A model generated the notes under the pieces. That model made no database searches. It was given only the letters and a program-made list of their open reading frames with translations, and was not told the origin of the DNA. A stretch of DNA of 64,000 nt, taken from contig NZ_AAWS01000002.1 in NCBI RefSeq assembly GCF_000169175.1, forward strand, positions 295,209 through 359,208, written 5' to 3'. Source of the DNA: Microscilla marina ATCC 23134. GTDB lineage: Bacteria > Bacteroidota > Bacteroidia > Cytophagales > Microscillaceae. Below, piece after piece: positions 36,600 to 45,842 of this stretch (positions are counted from its first letter, which is position 1; each line of letters opens with the position of its first letter). Made by a program: the position numbers and the translations under genes.

Positions 36600-37043
36600 C
36601 TAATCCTTCAAAATTTTTACTGCTTTGCGTACAATATCCAAGTCATCTTGTGCCCTCAGTCCACTAAAGCCCACTGCCAATGCCTGGTTGTTTACCCAAA
36701 TAGTTTGCCCCCCTTCCCAACCCACAAAGTCGTGGCGTTTGATGCCAAACTTCCGCTCGTTAATTTCTCCGTTAAAAACCTTTTGTTCAAACACTCCCGT
36801 GTTTTCTTTAGTGATCCAGACTTGACTGGCTTTTTGCCAGGCAAGCTGATAAAAAAAACGTTGTTTAACCTGATCGCTCCCATACATTTTGCCATAAGTT
36901 TGTCCTTCTTCACTAATGAGACATATCCCCACATTGCCTTCAGCAACGGCGTTGTTGGCTTCGTTTTGCAAGTATTGAGGCAGCAATTGGGCTATATTGG
37001 TTAATATTTGCTCAACAATCTGGTTGGTTGGTTTTTTGTCCAT
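36600..37043 (-). CDS. GlcG/HbpS-like (DUF336) protein
   Basis: 147 residues. The segment KRQDFVGW-type region followed by GGQTIWVNNQALAVGFSGL and the closing QDDLDIVRKAVKIL resembles the heme-binding/heme-degrading GlcG/HbpS family, which has a profilin-like fold. It is cytoplasmic with no signal peptide. The function in this family ranges from heme sensing to unknown. The next gene on the strand is 118 bases upstream. The assignment rests on pattern only. Confidence 0.55.
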   Translation of the reverse strand: MDKKPTNQIVEQILTNIAQLLPQYLQNEANNAVAEGNVGICLISEEGQTYGKMYGSDQVKQRFFYQLAWQKASQVWITKENTGVFEQKVFNGEINERKFGIKRHDFVGWEGGQTIWVNNQALAVGFSGLRAQDDLDIVRKAVKILKD

Positions 37044-37160
37044 TGTACAAGTTTTTTATCAATGATTTTTTTGCCTCAATGTACGCTGGATTTACCCAAA
37101 TAAAAAAAGATGCATCGCCGAAGTGATACACCCTTTTATTTATTAAGCAGTAACAATACT

Positions 37161-37574
37161 TTATACTGCAACAGTATTTTCTTCAAACAACCACTCTAAA
37201 GCATCTTGATATTGGTCAAATGTAAGGTATTCAAAAGAGTAATTTGATTCTTCAATCTGGCGGTTAATAGATTTCATTGCCTCAATGTTATCTATGTTGG
37301 GCGAGTTGATACGAGCCACTTTGGGTAAGTCAGGTATTTGTTGTGCTTTACGATGTGCTATTTCCAAAAACTCTTTCTTAAACCAACACTGGTTTTCCAA
37401 CGAAATCGCTTTGTGTTTACGGGCATCTATCAAAAAACGGTTGGTACGCTTGGTATTCATTAGGTCAAGAGCACTTAGCCAGGCAGTTTTATATTCTTCA
37501 GGAAACAATATTCCGTCTAATTTCAAAATTACAGTGTGTATCGAACTTTCATAATTTACTAAATACATAAGCAA
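37161..37574 (-). CDS. SpoIIAA/STAS-like small protein
   Basis: 137 residues, with a possible start at Met 1 or Met 3. The order of strands and helices (TVILKLDGILFPEEYKTAW; RFLIDARKHKAISLE; KVARINSPNI) resembles the STAS-like proteins often seen in Cytophagales, which may act in partner switching. No catalytic residues are visible. Two SpoIIE phosphatases lie about 12 and 18 kb away; a functional tie is only a guess. Confidence 0.5.
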   Translation of the reverse strand: MLMYLVNYESSIHTVILKLDGILFPEEYKTAWLSALDLMNTKRTNRFLIDARKHKAISLENQCWFKKEFLEIAHRKAQQIPDLPKVARINSPNIDNIEAMKSINRQIEESNYSFEYLTFDQYQDALEWLFEENTVAV

Positions 37575-37807
37575 CTAATTTAAATGGTCTGGTTTATTTT
37601 TGAGTTTGACCTCAAAAATAGTGTTCAATAGTGTAAACCTTTACCAAAAAAGGCTTATGTACTATTATACGAAAAAAAACACTTGTTTGGTGATTATTCA
37701 AATAAATAATTGCATTTATATGTGAGTTGCCATGCTAAATTTTTGGTGTTGGGCAGCACACCAAAAATAAACTCAACGCAATTGAGTACCCATATAGCCT
37801 GTGCTGT

Positions 37808-38287
37808 TTACTCGCTTATGGCTGCCCATACTGCCCCTGTAATTTTTTGTAAGTCAATGGGCGAAGTGCCTACCAAAATCCCTCTTTGTCCGGCATTTAC
37901 AAAAATAGTGGGCAACACTTGCGCGTTGGTATCTATCACCACTGGATAGTCTTTTTTCATTCCTAAAGGCGAGCAGCCACCCCTGATGTATCCAGTTAAC
38001 CCTTGTATTTCTTTTACGGGTACCATTGCTACTTTTTTGTTATTGCTTGCCTGTGCCATTGCTTTCAGCGACAAGTTTTTATTGCCAGGTACAACCGCCA
38101 CCCACACGCCCGTTTTATCTCCTTTTACTACCAATGTTTTGTAAATAGAGGTGAGTTCGAGTTGATTATCGACCGCTATTTTTGCCACATCTAGGTTTTC
38201 TGGGTCGTATTCATAGGTTACTGTTTGATAAGCAGCTTTGTGTTTGTCAAGCAGCCTCATGGCGTTGGTTTTTTTTGTAGCCATCAT
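37808..38287 (-). CDS. ybaK: Cys-tRNA(Pro)/aminoacyl-tRNA deacylase YbaK
   Basis: 159 residues, full YbaK/EbsC length; two consecutive Met codons at the start. It clears mischarged Cys from tRNA(Pro). Family marks are KTLVVKGDKTGVWVAVVPG, the SLKAMAQASNNKKVAMV segment, and YIRGGCSPLGMKKDYPVVID. The neighbours are unrelated. Confidence 0.93.
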   Translation of the reverse strand: MMATKKTNAMRLLDKHKAAYQTVTYEYDPENLDVAKIAVDNQLELTSIYKTLVVKGDKTGVWVAVVPGNKNLSLKAMAQASNNKKVAMVPVKEIQGLTGYIRGGCSPLGMKKDYPVVIDTNAQVLPTIFVNAGQRGILVGTSPIDLQKITGAVWAAISE

Positions 38288-38519
38288 TGTTTGTTAAAAG
38301 GTTTGATTATCAATTACTTATAAAGTTATAATAAACTTAGGAAATAAAAAAACGCCTTTTATTGTATCAAGCAGTTAAGCAGTGTGTATGGTTTGGTTTT
38401 ATTTTGTTTGCCAATAAGAAAAACACTGAGTGTTTAGTCTGTTCATCATTTGAATTGATTTTCAACTTTTGACTATATTTATTACCTTACAGCCACGACC
38501 TTTATTTTGCAAAAATACC

Positions 38520-41500
38520 ATGAGAAAATCCAACTACCACGGTTTTCAAACATTACCATTTACCTTCCCCGTTGTCGCTGCTCAAACCCCTGTACAAGAG
38601 TTTACTTCTATTAGTCAGGCAATAAAGGCTATAGCCAAAGGGGTAACCCGCGTGCGGCTGGTGCTTTCGCGCAAACGGTTACAAAGATTGCCCTCCAATA
38701 TCAACTCATTGGCAAAAGCCCCTTACCTGGAGGTAGATTTGAGCGACAACCCAGGGCTTCATTTAAAGCAGGCTTTAAAAACGCTGTCTACCCTTCCTCA
38801 GCTCAAAGCCCTCGACTTGTCGGGCATGCGTATGGGTACTTTGCCCCCCGAAATAGGGTTGCTTGCTTCGCTTGAACAGTTGATACTGTACAGCAATGCA
38901 TTAGATGAACTGCCCCAGGCACTGGAAAACCTCCAGCACCTTTGTTACCTTAATGTGCACTCCAACAATATTCGTGACTTATCGGTGGTATACGCATTGC
39001 CCCAGCTCCAAAAATTGATTTTGAGAGGCAACTCATTTTCAAAAAAAGAATTTTACCAAATAGGCAAGCTTGAACAACTCGAGTATTTAGACATTCGGCG
39101 CTGTGGGATCACCCGGATTCCCGAAGAGTTTACTCAATTGACCCAGCTGCAAAACCTGGATGCCAGTGCCAATCATATTCGTCAACTGCCCGAAAGTTTT
39201 GGTCGGCTCACTGCATTGCAAAACATAGATTTACGAATGAATAGCTCGCTCAATTGGGACAAGGTTTTTGCTCAACTGGCGCAGTTGCCCCAGCTCACCC
39301 AACTCGACCTGAGTCAATATAATTTACAAGAGCTTTCGCCCAAAGTAAGTGAGATGAAACAGTTGCGTGTGCTCAATATTCAAAGCAATTTGCTGACTCG
39401 TTTGCCTGCTACTCTGGCCAACTTACCTCAAGTAGAAGAAATTAAAGTTCAGTACAACATGGAGCTCGACTGGCAACAAGCCTTAGAAGTGTTGGGCAAA
39501 GTAACCTCACTAAAACGCTTGGTAATCAGTGAAGTAAACAATGCCACTACCTTGCCCGATACATTGGGTGACCTCCATAACATTGAGTCGCTCACTATAG
39601 AGCGCATGCCTTTGCTACAGCAGCTGCCTGCTACTATAGGCAAGCTCAACAACCTCCGGCGCTTGCACATACACTATTGTCCAAAGCTTACCCACTTGCC
39701 TGAAGTATTGGATAAGCTTACCCTACTTAAAACCTTGGATATGAGTAATATGAATCCCCTTTTTACTCAATTGCCCAGGACTTTGACTCAACTCACTTCC
39801 TTAGAAAAGCTTTGTTTGAATGGTAATAATATTGCCCAATTGCCCAGAGACATAGGACAACTTCTGCAACTACGTACGCTTTGGGTAGGAAACGCCTTGC
39901 AGGAGTTGCCTAAAGAAATCGCCCGCTTGACCCAGCTGGAAGAGCTTCATCTGGGCAATGCGGTATTGTGTCAGCTTCCTGAAGAAGTGGCAACACTTGC
40001 CCGCTTGCGGGTATTAGATTTTGGCAAATGCGCTCAGCTTGACCTTGAGCATACTTTTGACTTGGTGAGGGCGTTGAAACACGTGCACAAGATAAAAATA
40101 GGTCATAGAAAGCTGGACGCATTGCCTGATAACATTGCCCAACTGGACAAGGTAGAAGAGGTAGACCTGACTACTTGTGAACTGACAGCTTTGCCAGAAG
40201 TGATTGCTGTGTTGGCTAAAATGCCTGCTTTGACCACGTTGAGGGTAAAAATGAATCATTCGCCGCTTCCTGCAAGCATGTCTTTGTTAGCCCATTTACA
40301 AACCATTCAGGTAGATTATCCTATCAACTACTTGTATCGCCACGAACAGCCCATAGGAGGGATTCCGTTAGAGTGGGGATTGTTTGAGCATACCCGTATT
40401 GAGAGTAACTCGCCTTATTTTGACAAAACAAATCGGTTTATTGCCCAATACGGCAACGAAAACTACCCAAAAGAGCGTCGCATGTTCTTTTTTGGAGTAT
40501 ACACTGGCAATTTTGAGGGTTTATTGCAAAGGGCGGAAAACCACTTAAAAAAAAGCAGCTTTAAACCTGAGAGATCAGTGTTTTTTGTGACGGGTAAAGT
40601 AAGCGGTTTTACTCAAAAAGAACTGAAAGAGAAGCTTGTCGAATACGGCATTCAAGTAAGCAACAAAATCACCCCAAGGGTAACCCACGCCGTGATAGGG
40701 CGATTTACGAAACCAACTTTAGTAGCCCAAATATTTGCTTTGCCAATAGCCATTGTACTAGAAGATTATCTCAAAGACTTTATATGGGCACAAGATAAAC
40801 CTTATTTAATGGAAGGGAATGCGGCTGAGATGAGCCGCCACGTGTTGGACTTGTTTATGAGTAATGATGAAGACAATTTTAGACTTGCCCTGCAGATTAT
40901 AGAAGGAGGTGGAGCCAGCCAGCAAATTACTACTTATTTAATGGCTATTTCGTTGTTTTATCCTGACAATGAGGTGAGAAAAGAAAGCCGTAGGCTGTTT
41001 AAAAAGTATGCTTCAAGCGAGTTGCAGGAGCATGTGCGCAAGCATTGGAACACTGCCCTCCGGCAAAAGGTAGAAAGTTATTACCTGAATCCTTTGATGG
41101 ATCATCCTGAAGTGGATGCGGGCGAGTTTATGATTATGCGCATAAGGGTGAGTTGGGCAGGGGGCAATGCACATCGGGTGTATATGAAAGAAAGGGTCAA
41201 TTTGTCCAGAGTGAGTTTCTCCCGGTTGCCCAAATCATTGATTTACCTTGGCACCATACGCAAGGTAGTGCTCACAGATAATCCCAGCTTTGATTTTGGT
41301 CAGGCACTGGAGATACTAAACCAGCTTCCTCATTTAGAAGAACTTTCGCTGGCAAACTGTAGCTTGACTGCAGTGCCCAAGGGGGTTTATACACTCAAAA
41401 AACTCAAAAAGCTCAACCTGTCTTACAATCAATTGACGCATTTGTCGGGAGGTTTTTCACAACTGAGCCAACTCGAAGAACTTGTGCTGGACAAAAATCC

Positions 41501-42332
41501 TTTGCAGCAGGTAGCCCCTGATTTTTACCGTTTGCCCCAACTCAAAAAACTGTCGATACAAAATGGTAAACTTACCAAGGTGTCAACAGAGATTGAGCAA
41601 ATGTCTCAATTGCATACCTTATTGTTGAACAACAATCAAATCAGTGATTTGCCCGAATCTATAGGCAAGCTTGTCAAACTGCAGGATGTACAACTTTTTG
41701 CCAATCACCTGAAGCATTTGCCCGCAAGTTTGGGTAAATTACGTAACCTCAACCGAATCAACCTTAAAAATAATCGACTCAAGGCTTTGCCCGACGAGCT
41801 TCACTGGAAAAAGATTTATAAATTAGATTTGAGTGGCAATCAACTCGCTACTTTGCCTGAGTCTATAGCCAATTGTAGCTATTTGAATGAAATAAAACTC
41901 AATAATAATCAAATTACTTTTTTACCCAATAGTTTAAGCAACTTGTCGGTGACTTACTTTAGTATCGACTTGTCAAACAATGAGTTGACGGAGTTACCAG
42001 AGGTCATTCCTCAGATAAAACAGTTGCGTAACCTCAATATCAGCGATAATAAGCTTACTGCTTTGCCCAGTGAGTTATGTCAGGCAAGTGAGTTGTATTA
42101 CCTAAGGGTGACCAATAACCAAATCACTCATTTGCCCCAAGGGTTTAGCCGTATGCTCAAGCTCAACAACGTAGACTTTTCTTATAATCAGATACAGAAG
42201 CTGCCCGATCAGCTTCCTCCGGTTTTTCAGGACAAGCAGGCTTATCGGGGTAATTTTATGTTGTATGGCAATCCGGTATCGTTTGAGTGCAAGAAAAAGT
42301 ACATGCAAAAATTTCACGGGTTGAGATTTTAG
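38520..42332 (+). CDS. Giant LRR-BRCT-LRR protein
   Basis: 1270 residues from the ATG at 38520 (MRKSNYHGFQTLPF); an in-frame TTG 17 codons upstream is less likely. Residues about 30-620 are leucine-rich repeats of the bacterial type (LxxLxxLPxxIxxLxxLxxLxL). Residues about 685-755 look like a BRCT domain (VFFVTGKVSGFTQKELKEKL, then KITPRVTHAVIGRF). A helical region follows (about 770-880), and a second LRR block spans about 900-1240. There is no signal peptide or membrane segment, so it is cytoplasmic. BRCT domains normally bind phosphoproteins or DNA ends, so the protein is perhaps a scaffold. No GTPase (Roc) domain is seen. It stands alone. Confidence 0.85.
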   Translation: MRKSNYHGFQTLPFTFPVVAAQTPVQEFTSISQAIKAIAKGVTRVRLVLSRKRLQRLPSNINSLAKAPYLEVDLSDNPGLHLKQALKTLSTLPQLKALDLSGMRMGTLPPEIGLLASLEQLILYSNALDELPQALENLQHLCYLNVHSNNIRDLSVVYALPQLQKLILRGNSFSKKEFYQIGKLEQLEYLDIRRCGITRIPEEFTQLTQLQNLDASANHIRQLPESFGRLTALQNIDLRMNSSLNWDKVFAQLAQLPQLTQLDLSQYNLQELSPKVSEMKQLRVLNIQSNLLTRLPATLANLPQVEEIKVQYNMELDWQQALEVLGKVTSLKRLVISEVNNATTLPDTLGDLHNIESLTIERMPLLQQLPATIGKLNNLRRLHIHYCPKLTHLPEVLDKLTLLKTLDMSNMNPLFTQLPRTLTQLTSLEKLCLNGNNIAQLPRDIGQLLQLRTLWVGNALQELPKEIARLTQLEELHLGNAVLCQLPEEVATLARLRVLDFGKCAQLDLEHTFDLVRALKHVHKIKIGHRKLDALPDNIAQLDKVEEVDLTTCELTALPEVIAVLAKMPALTTLRVKMNHSPLPASMSLLAHLQTIQVDYPINYLYRHEQPIGGIPLEWGLFEHTRIESNSPYFDKTNRFIAQYGNENYPKERRMFFFGVYTGNFEGLLQRAENHLKKSSFKPERSVFFVTGKVSGFTQKELKEKLVEYGIQVSNKITPRVTHAVIGRFTKPTLVAQIFALPIAIVLEDYLKDFIWAQDKPYLMEGNAAEMSRHVLDLFMSNDEDNFRLALQIIEGGGASQQITTYLMAISLFYPDNEVRKESRRLFKKYASSELQEHVRKHWNTALRQKVESYYLNPLMDHPEVDAGEFMIMRIRVSWAGGNAHRVYMKERVNLSRVSFSRLPKSLIYLGTIRKVVLTDNPSFDFGQALEILNQLPHLEELSLANCSLTAVPKGVYTLKKLKKLNLSYNQLTHLSGGFSQLSQLEELVLDKNPLQQVAPDFYRLPQLKKLSIQNGKLTKVSTEIEQMSQLHTLLLNNNQISDLPESIGKLVKLQDVQLFANHLKHLPASLGKLRNLNRINLKNNRLKALPDELHWKKIYKLDLSGNQLATLPESIANCSYLNEIKLNNNQITFLPNSLSNLSVTYFSIDLSNNELTELPEVIPQIKQLRNLNISDNKLTALPSELCQASELYYLRVTNNQITHLPQGFSRMLKLNNVDFSYNQIQKLPDQLPPVFQDKQAYRGNFMLYGNPVSFECKKKYMQKFHGLRF

Positions 42333-42359
42333 GGTTTACGCTTAGCCTCACTAATTTGT

Positions 42360-42662
42360 CTACAGTTCGGGTTCTACCACTTCAAATCCCAATACATTGG
42401 TAGCAATTTGTTTAAAAGTAGCAATCCATACCTCAAATACTTCTGCGTCCAGGTTGCCACTAAATTGTAGCCCGCTGGGTTCTACCGAAGCACTGATAGA
42501 GACCTCGTCGTGATCGTAGCCAAACCAGTGGGGAATCCCTTCTTTGCTCCAGCCTTTCCAGCCGGGGAGTTGTTTGTATACTTTAGGCATTTTATTCCAT
42601 ACCTTTTTGGGCAAATTGTAGTGAATATTAAGGTTGCAATGCTGAGGTGAAAACTGGCTCAT
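42360..42662 (-). CDS. Small protein of unknown function
   Basis: 100 residues, no signal. Begins MSQFSPQHCNLNIHYNLPKK and has aromatic turns (WKGWSKEGIPHWFGYDHDEV) with an acidic end. Resembles small immunity-like or hypothetical proteins but not assigned. It is separated from the upstream oxidoreductase gene by a terminator, so it has its own transcript. Confidence 0.6.
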   Translation of the reverse strand: MSQFSPQHCNLNIHYNLPKKVWNKMPKVYKQLPGWKGWSKEGIPHWFGYDHDEVSISASVEPSGLQFSGNLDAEVFEVWIATFKQIATNVLGFEVVEPEL

Positions 42663-42680
42663 ATTTGTATTTTTTTTAAA

Positions 42681-42713
42681 GCAAAAACCCCAATTTTTGT
42701 AATTGGGGCTGCA
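42681..42713 (-). terminator. Terminator after the quinone oxidoreductase gene
   Basis: Read on the minus strand, GCCCCAATT and AATTGGGG pair, followed by TTTTTGCTTT. It lies 23 bases after the stop at 42736. Confidence 0.85.
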
Positions 42714-42735
42714 AAAGTACGCTAAATCAGCTAAT

Positions 42736-43737
42736 TTATAGCACTTTTAAGATAATTTTACCTTTTGCCCGTCCCGATTTCTGATAAAGTAAAGCTTCTT
42801 TAGCCTGGTCAAAACTAAAAACTTTGTCAATCACAGGTTTGATTGCCTCTTTTTCTACCAGGGTTGATATTTCGTTGAGTTGTTGGGCGTTGGGCTGCAT
42901 AATTACCATGCGGTAATATGCCTTCTTTTTTCGGCTGAGTTTGGTGATTTTACGACGTTTGAGTGCCAGTAAAAAGCGAATGAATGAATTTAGCCCAAAC
43001 TCCTTGGCGGTTTGGTCATCTATTTTGCCTACTATAGATATTACCTTGCCTCCTTGCTTGATTACCTGAAAGGCATCTTCGGTATATTTATCGCCTAAAG
43101 TGTCGTACACAATGTCAGCGTCTTTTACTATCTCCAGGTAGTTTTCCTTTGTATAGTCAATTACCCGATCAGCGCCTAATTTTTTTACCCAATCCACATT
43201 TTTGGTGCTGGTAGTAGTATATACATAGGCTCCTTTGGTTTTGGCATATTGTATGGCAAACGAGCCTACGCCTCCTGACCCTGCATGGATCAGTATTTTA
43301 TCTCCACTTTTGATCTGTGCCTGCGCTAATGCTTGTACAGTAGTAAGCCCTACTAATGGGATGGAAGATGATGCTTCAAAACCAATATTATGAGGTTTTT
43401 TAGCCACTACATTGCTGTCTACTGCTATGTATTCGGCAAAGGTACCTGGGCTTTCGGAAGGTACTCTGGTGTATACTTCATCTCCTTCAGCAAAATTAGT
43501 TACACCTGTACCCACCTTTGTAACAGTACCACTTAGGTCAAGCCCAAGGGTTGTGGGAAAGTCTAGTTTAATCACTTGTTTCACAGAACCTTCTATGAGG
43601 TGGTAATCTATTGGGTTGATTGCGGCAGAGTGTACCTTAATTAATACCTGATTACTTTTAGGTTGTGGTACGGCAATTTCAGCAAAGGCAATGCTTTTGT
43701 CTATGGCTCCGTATTGAGTAAGTTGTAGTGCTTTCAT
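42736..43737 (-). CDS. Zinc-independent MDR quinone oxidoreductase/NAD(P)-dependent alcohol dehydrogenase
   Basis: 333 residues from the ATG ending at 43737 (MKALQLTQYGAIDKSIAFAE); the frame runs 39 codons further but overlaps the promoter region. The medium-chain dehydrogenase fold is shown by HSAAINPIDYHLIEG, LGLDLSGTVTKVG and the nucleotide site HAGSGGVGSFAIQYAK near residue 156. The catalytic-zinc ligands are absent, as in quinone reductases. It probably detoxifies quinones or reactive aldehydes. It is divergent from an HxlR regulator with a shared control region. Confidence 0.88.
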   Translation of the reverse strand: MKALQLTQYGAIDKSIAFAEIAVPQPKSNQVLIKVHSAAINPIDYHLIEGSVKQVIKLDFPTTLGLDLSGTVTKVGTGVTNFAEGDEVYTRVPSESPGTFAEYIAVDSNVVAKKPHNIGFEASSSIPLVGLTTVQALAQAQIKSGDKILIHAGSGGVGSFAIQYAKTKGAYVYTTTSTKNVDWVKKLGADRVIDYTKENYLEIVKDADIVYDTLGDKYTEDAFQVIKQGGKVISIVGKIDDQTAKEFGLNSFIRFLLALKRRKITKLSRKKKAYYRMVIMQPNAQQLNEISTLVEKEAIKPVIDKVFSFDQAKEALLYQKSGRAKGKIILKVL

Positions 43738-43771
43738 AATATTAAAAAATAATAATTTGTAACTTTTAATG

Positions 43772-43802
43772 TTGCAAAAGTACGTCAGGTGGTTTATATT
43801 TG
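43772..43802 (+). promoter_or_regulatory. Promoter of hxlR-type gene, with divergent -7 box for the oxidoreductase
   Basis: TTG at 43772-43774, 20 bases, then TATATTTG at 43795-43802: a good fit to the Bacteroidota -33/-7 consensus on the plus strand. On the minus strand TACTTTTG (43782-43775) fits the -7 box of the oxidoreductase gene. The two promoters overlap. Confidence 0.6.
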
Positions 43803-43823
43803 AAAGTGAGTATACAAAATATA

Positions 43824-43845
43824 GTGGTATACTCCAGTATACCAC
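43824..43845. promoter_or_regulatory. HxlR-type operator
   Basis: A perfect inverted repeat: GTGGTATAC, TCCA, GTATACCAC, lying 17 bases before the regulator start and just downstream of its expected transcription start. A half-site GTATAC recurs at 43809-43814. The position suits autorepression and joint control of the divergent oxidoreductase. Confidence 0.75.
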
Positions 43846-43862
43846 CTCAAACAATCAAACAA

Positions 43863-44234
43863 ATGGAAGAGACTTCAAAAAAATGTACTACTACTGCCAC
43901 AAGTTGTGGGCAACAGTTGCTGGCAATACGTGATGCATTGGATATATTTAGTGGTAAATGGAAAATACCTATATTGAGTGTTTTGTACTATTATCAAAAA
44001 AGGGGCTTTAAAGACCTACAACGCGATGTAACCGGCATTACTGCTCGTATGCTGTCTAAAGAACTCAAAGAGTTGGAAATGAATTTGTTGGTTAAGAGGC
44101 ATGTATTGGATACCCGCCCGGTAAAGGTAGAGTATGAGATTACGCCTTATGGAGTGTCATCAAGTAAAATTATTCAAGAGTTTTATAATTGGGGAGCCAC
44201 CCACCGCAAAAAAATAATGACGACGGAAAAGTAA
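43863..44234 (+). CDS. HxlR-family transcriptional regulator
   Basis: 123 residues from the ATG at 43863; the longer frame would overlap the operator. The single winged-helix domain is complete: DALDIFSGKWKIPILSVLYY, GFKDLQRDVTGITARMLSKELKELE, RPVKVEYEITPYG. Two Cys (CTTTATSC) precede the helix-turn-helix, reminiscent of the redox Cys in YodB/HypR-like members, which control quinone reductases. Divergent from such a gene here, it likely represses it until quinone or thiol stress. The sensing role is inference. Confidence 0.88.
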   Translation: MEETSKKCTTTATSCGQQLLAIRDALDIFSGKWKIPILSVLYYYQKRGFKDLQRDVTGITARMLSKELKELEMNLLVKRHVLDTRPVKVEYEITPYGVSSSKIIQEFYNWGATHRKKIMTTEK

Positions 44235-44315
44235 TACTTCTAAAAAAAGTGGGTATTAAAAAAAATGACACGAAGGCGCTGATAAAGTATTGATATTTTT
44301 TAATATCATTGTATT

Positions 44316-44501
44316 TACAATACTCCGCAGTGATTTTAGTCAAAGTTGTTTGCTGGTTCTCAGTTATTTACGAATTTAAAAACTATTTAATTGGGTGTTT
44401 GGGCGTAAAACCGACACACTTTTAAAAATAAATTGAGCAAGCAATCTAATATAAAATACTGGTTTACAGCATTTAACAAGATAAACATTTACTCGAATCA
44501 G
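44316..44501 (+). repeat. 185-bp interspersed repeat, copy 2
   Basis: Matches 21904-22088 along its length (for example GTGATTTTAGTCAAAGTTG and ATAAAATACTGGTTTACAGC). It ends 53 bases before the next start codon and fills most of the 44235-44554 gap. The remainder is a short CTATCGA direct repeat. Confidence 0.8.
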
Positions 44502-44554
44502 CTATCGACTATCGACTAAATACTATGGACTATTGATTTATTAAACAAGTTTTT

Positions 44555-44899
44555 ATGATGGAAGAATTACGAAAAAATATCAGAGAGTTAAAAATTCTTG
44601 CGGGCAGGTGGTTGCGTATTGTAATAAACCGACGGGGAACTTATACTTCTACGATGATTATAGACCTCAAAACGGTGTATAACCTGGTAATAGAAGAGCC
44701 TCATGATGGTACCAAGTTGTGTAAATTCTCTATATTTTTTGGTAAAAGATCTTTGAATATCATCTATAGTAATCCTAATACAGAGGATGAAGACGATGAA
44801 GATGAGGATGAAAATGACTGGTGGGGCGATGAGGCTCAACTAGAAGCCGAAAAAGATATGCAAAAAATATTTACGGCTATGCGCCACCTAAGTGAGTAG
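44555..44899 (+). CDS. Acidic protein of unknown function
   Basis: 114 residues starting MMEELRKNIRELKILAGRWL. A basic N-terminal half is followed by a run of Asp/Glu (EDEDDEDEDEN) and WWGDEA. No family recognised. It lies directly after the interspersed repeat, which may carry its promoter. Confidence 0.55.
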   Translation: MMEELRKNIRELKILAGRWLRIVINRRGTYTSTMIIDLKTVYNLVIEEPHDGTKLCKFSIFFGKRSLNIIYSNPNTEDEDDEDEDENDWWGDEAQLEAEKDMQKIFTAMRHLSE

Positions 44900-44932
44900 C
44901 AATGCTTGCCAAATACATAGCAAGCATTGTTG

Positions 44933-45226
44933 CTATGTAATGTCATCTTTGTATACCAGCATTGCAGTAGCTACAAACTGCTCTTTGCCCTCTTTGGTAT
45001 GAGTAACTACATTGTGGCTGATAGCAACTACCTGCACTCCATTGGTAATGATAAAGTCATCCATTAAACCTTCCAGCTTACCTACTGCTCCTTCTGGAGA
45101 TGGTCCAATGGCAGAAAAAGACTCTATTTTGTCCAGTATAAAATTTATTCTTTTGATAGCTCTAATGTTTAGTGATAAAATAAGTAAGTAAATAGCCCTA
45201 CATTGTGATGTAATGCCAGACAACAA
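44933..45226 (-). CDS. Small protein of unknown function
   Basis: 97 residues at most; the first 25 (MLSGITSQCRAIYLLILSLN) may not be translated. The part KRINFILDKIESFSAIGPSPEG to the end looks protein-like, with HNVVTHTKEGKEQFVATAMLVY forming likely strands. Not recognised. Confidence 0.4.
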   Translation of the reverse strand: MLSGITSQCRAIYLLILSLNIRAIKRINFILDKIESFSAIGPSPEGAVGKLEGLMDDFIITNGVQVVAISHNVVTHTKEGKEQFVATAMLVYKDDIT

Positions 45227-45536
45227 GTATTATAAAAGTAATAATTATAAATAAGGTGATAAAGTGTTTTTGTCAAAATCTCTACTTTTTTTTCAAAAAA
45301 AACAAACCACCTCTGTTTGAAGCTAAAAATAGTAATAGTATGTATGTACATCTTTATACATGAGCTCATTCTGCACTACCTGAGCAAGTGAAACTGTTGC
45401 GTGTTTTACTTACTGTCAATATGTTGATAATCAGTATTTTATTTTAGTTTTTGCGGAAACAAGTAAGCTTGAAAAACGCTTGCGTGGGTAGATATACTTA
45501 TCGTTTTTTGAGTATCTACGGGCAAACAAAGGAAAC
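45227..45536. other. AT-rich intergenic gap
   Basis: No ORF, hairpin or repeat that I can support. It probably contains the promoters of the flanking divergent small genes. Confidence 0.3.
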
Positions 45537-45842
45537 ATGGGGGGCGTTCCAAATGATATGAGCAGACACCAATTTAACCAATTTTTAGACACTATGAAAG
45601 TAAAAAACATCACACGTTACGCACTTACTGAGAATATTTTGCCTGATATAATCATACAAAGAACCTTGGGGCAGTTACCACCTGAATTAAAACAGCTATA
45701 CCTTGACAAAAAAAATGAAGGGTTAAAAGTGGGGGTTGGTTTAGACATGCAAATAGGTTTTTACCTGATATTATATACCAGTACTTTTCAAGTAGAATTG
45801 CTTTGGTGGGAAAATCAAGTAGGCAAAGTGGCCGTTGCATAA
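45537..45842 (+). CDS. Small protein of unknown function
   Basis: Up to 101 residues; Met 8 or Met 20 could also be the start (MKVKNITRYALTENILPD). The ending is hydrophobic and aromatic (GLDMQIGFYLILYTSTFQ, then VELLWWENQ). Not recognised, no operon partner. Confidence 0.45.
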   Translation: MGGVPNDMSRHQFNQFLDTMKVKNITRYALTENILPDIIIQRTLGQLPPELKQLYLDKKNEGLKVGVGLDMQIGFYLILYTSTFQVELLWWENQVGKVAVA

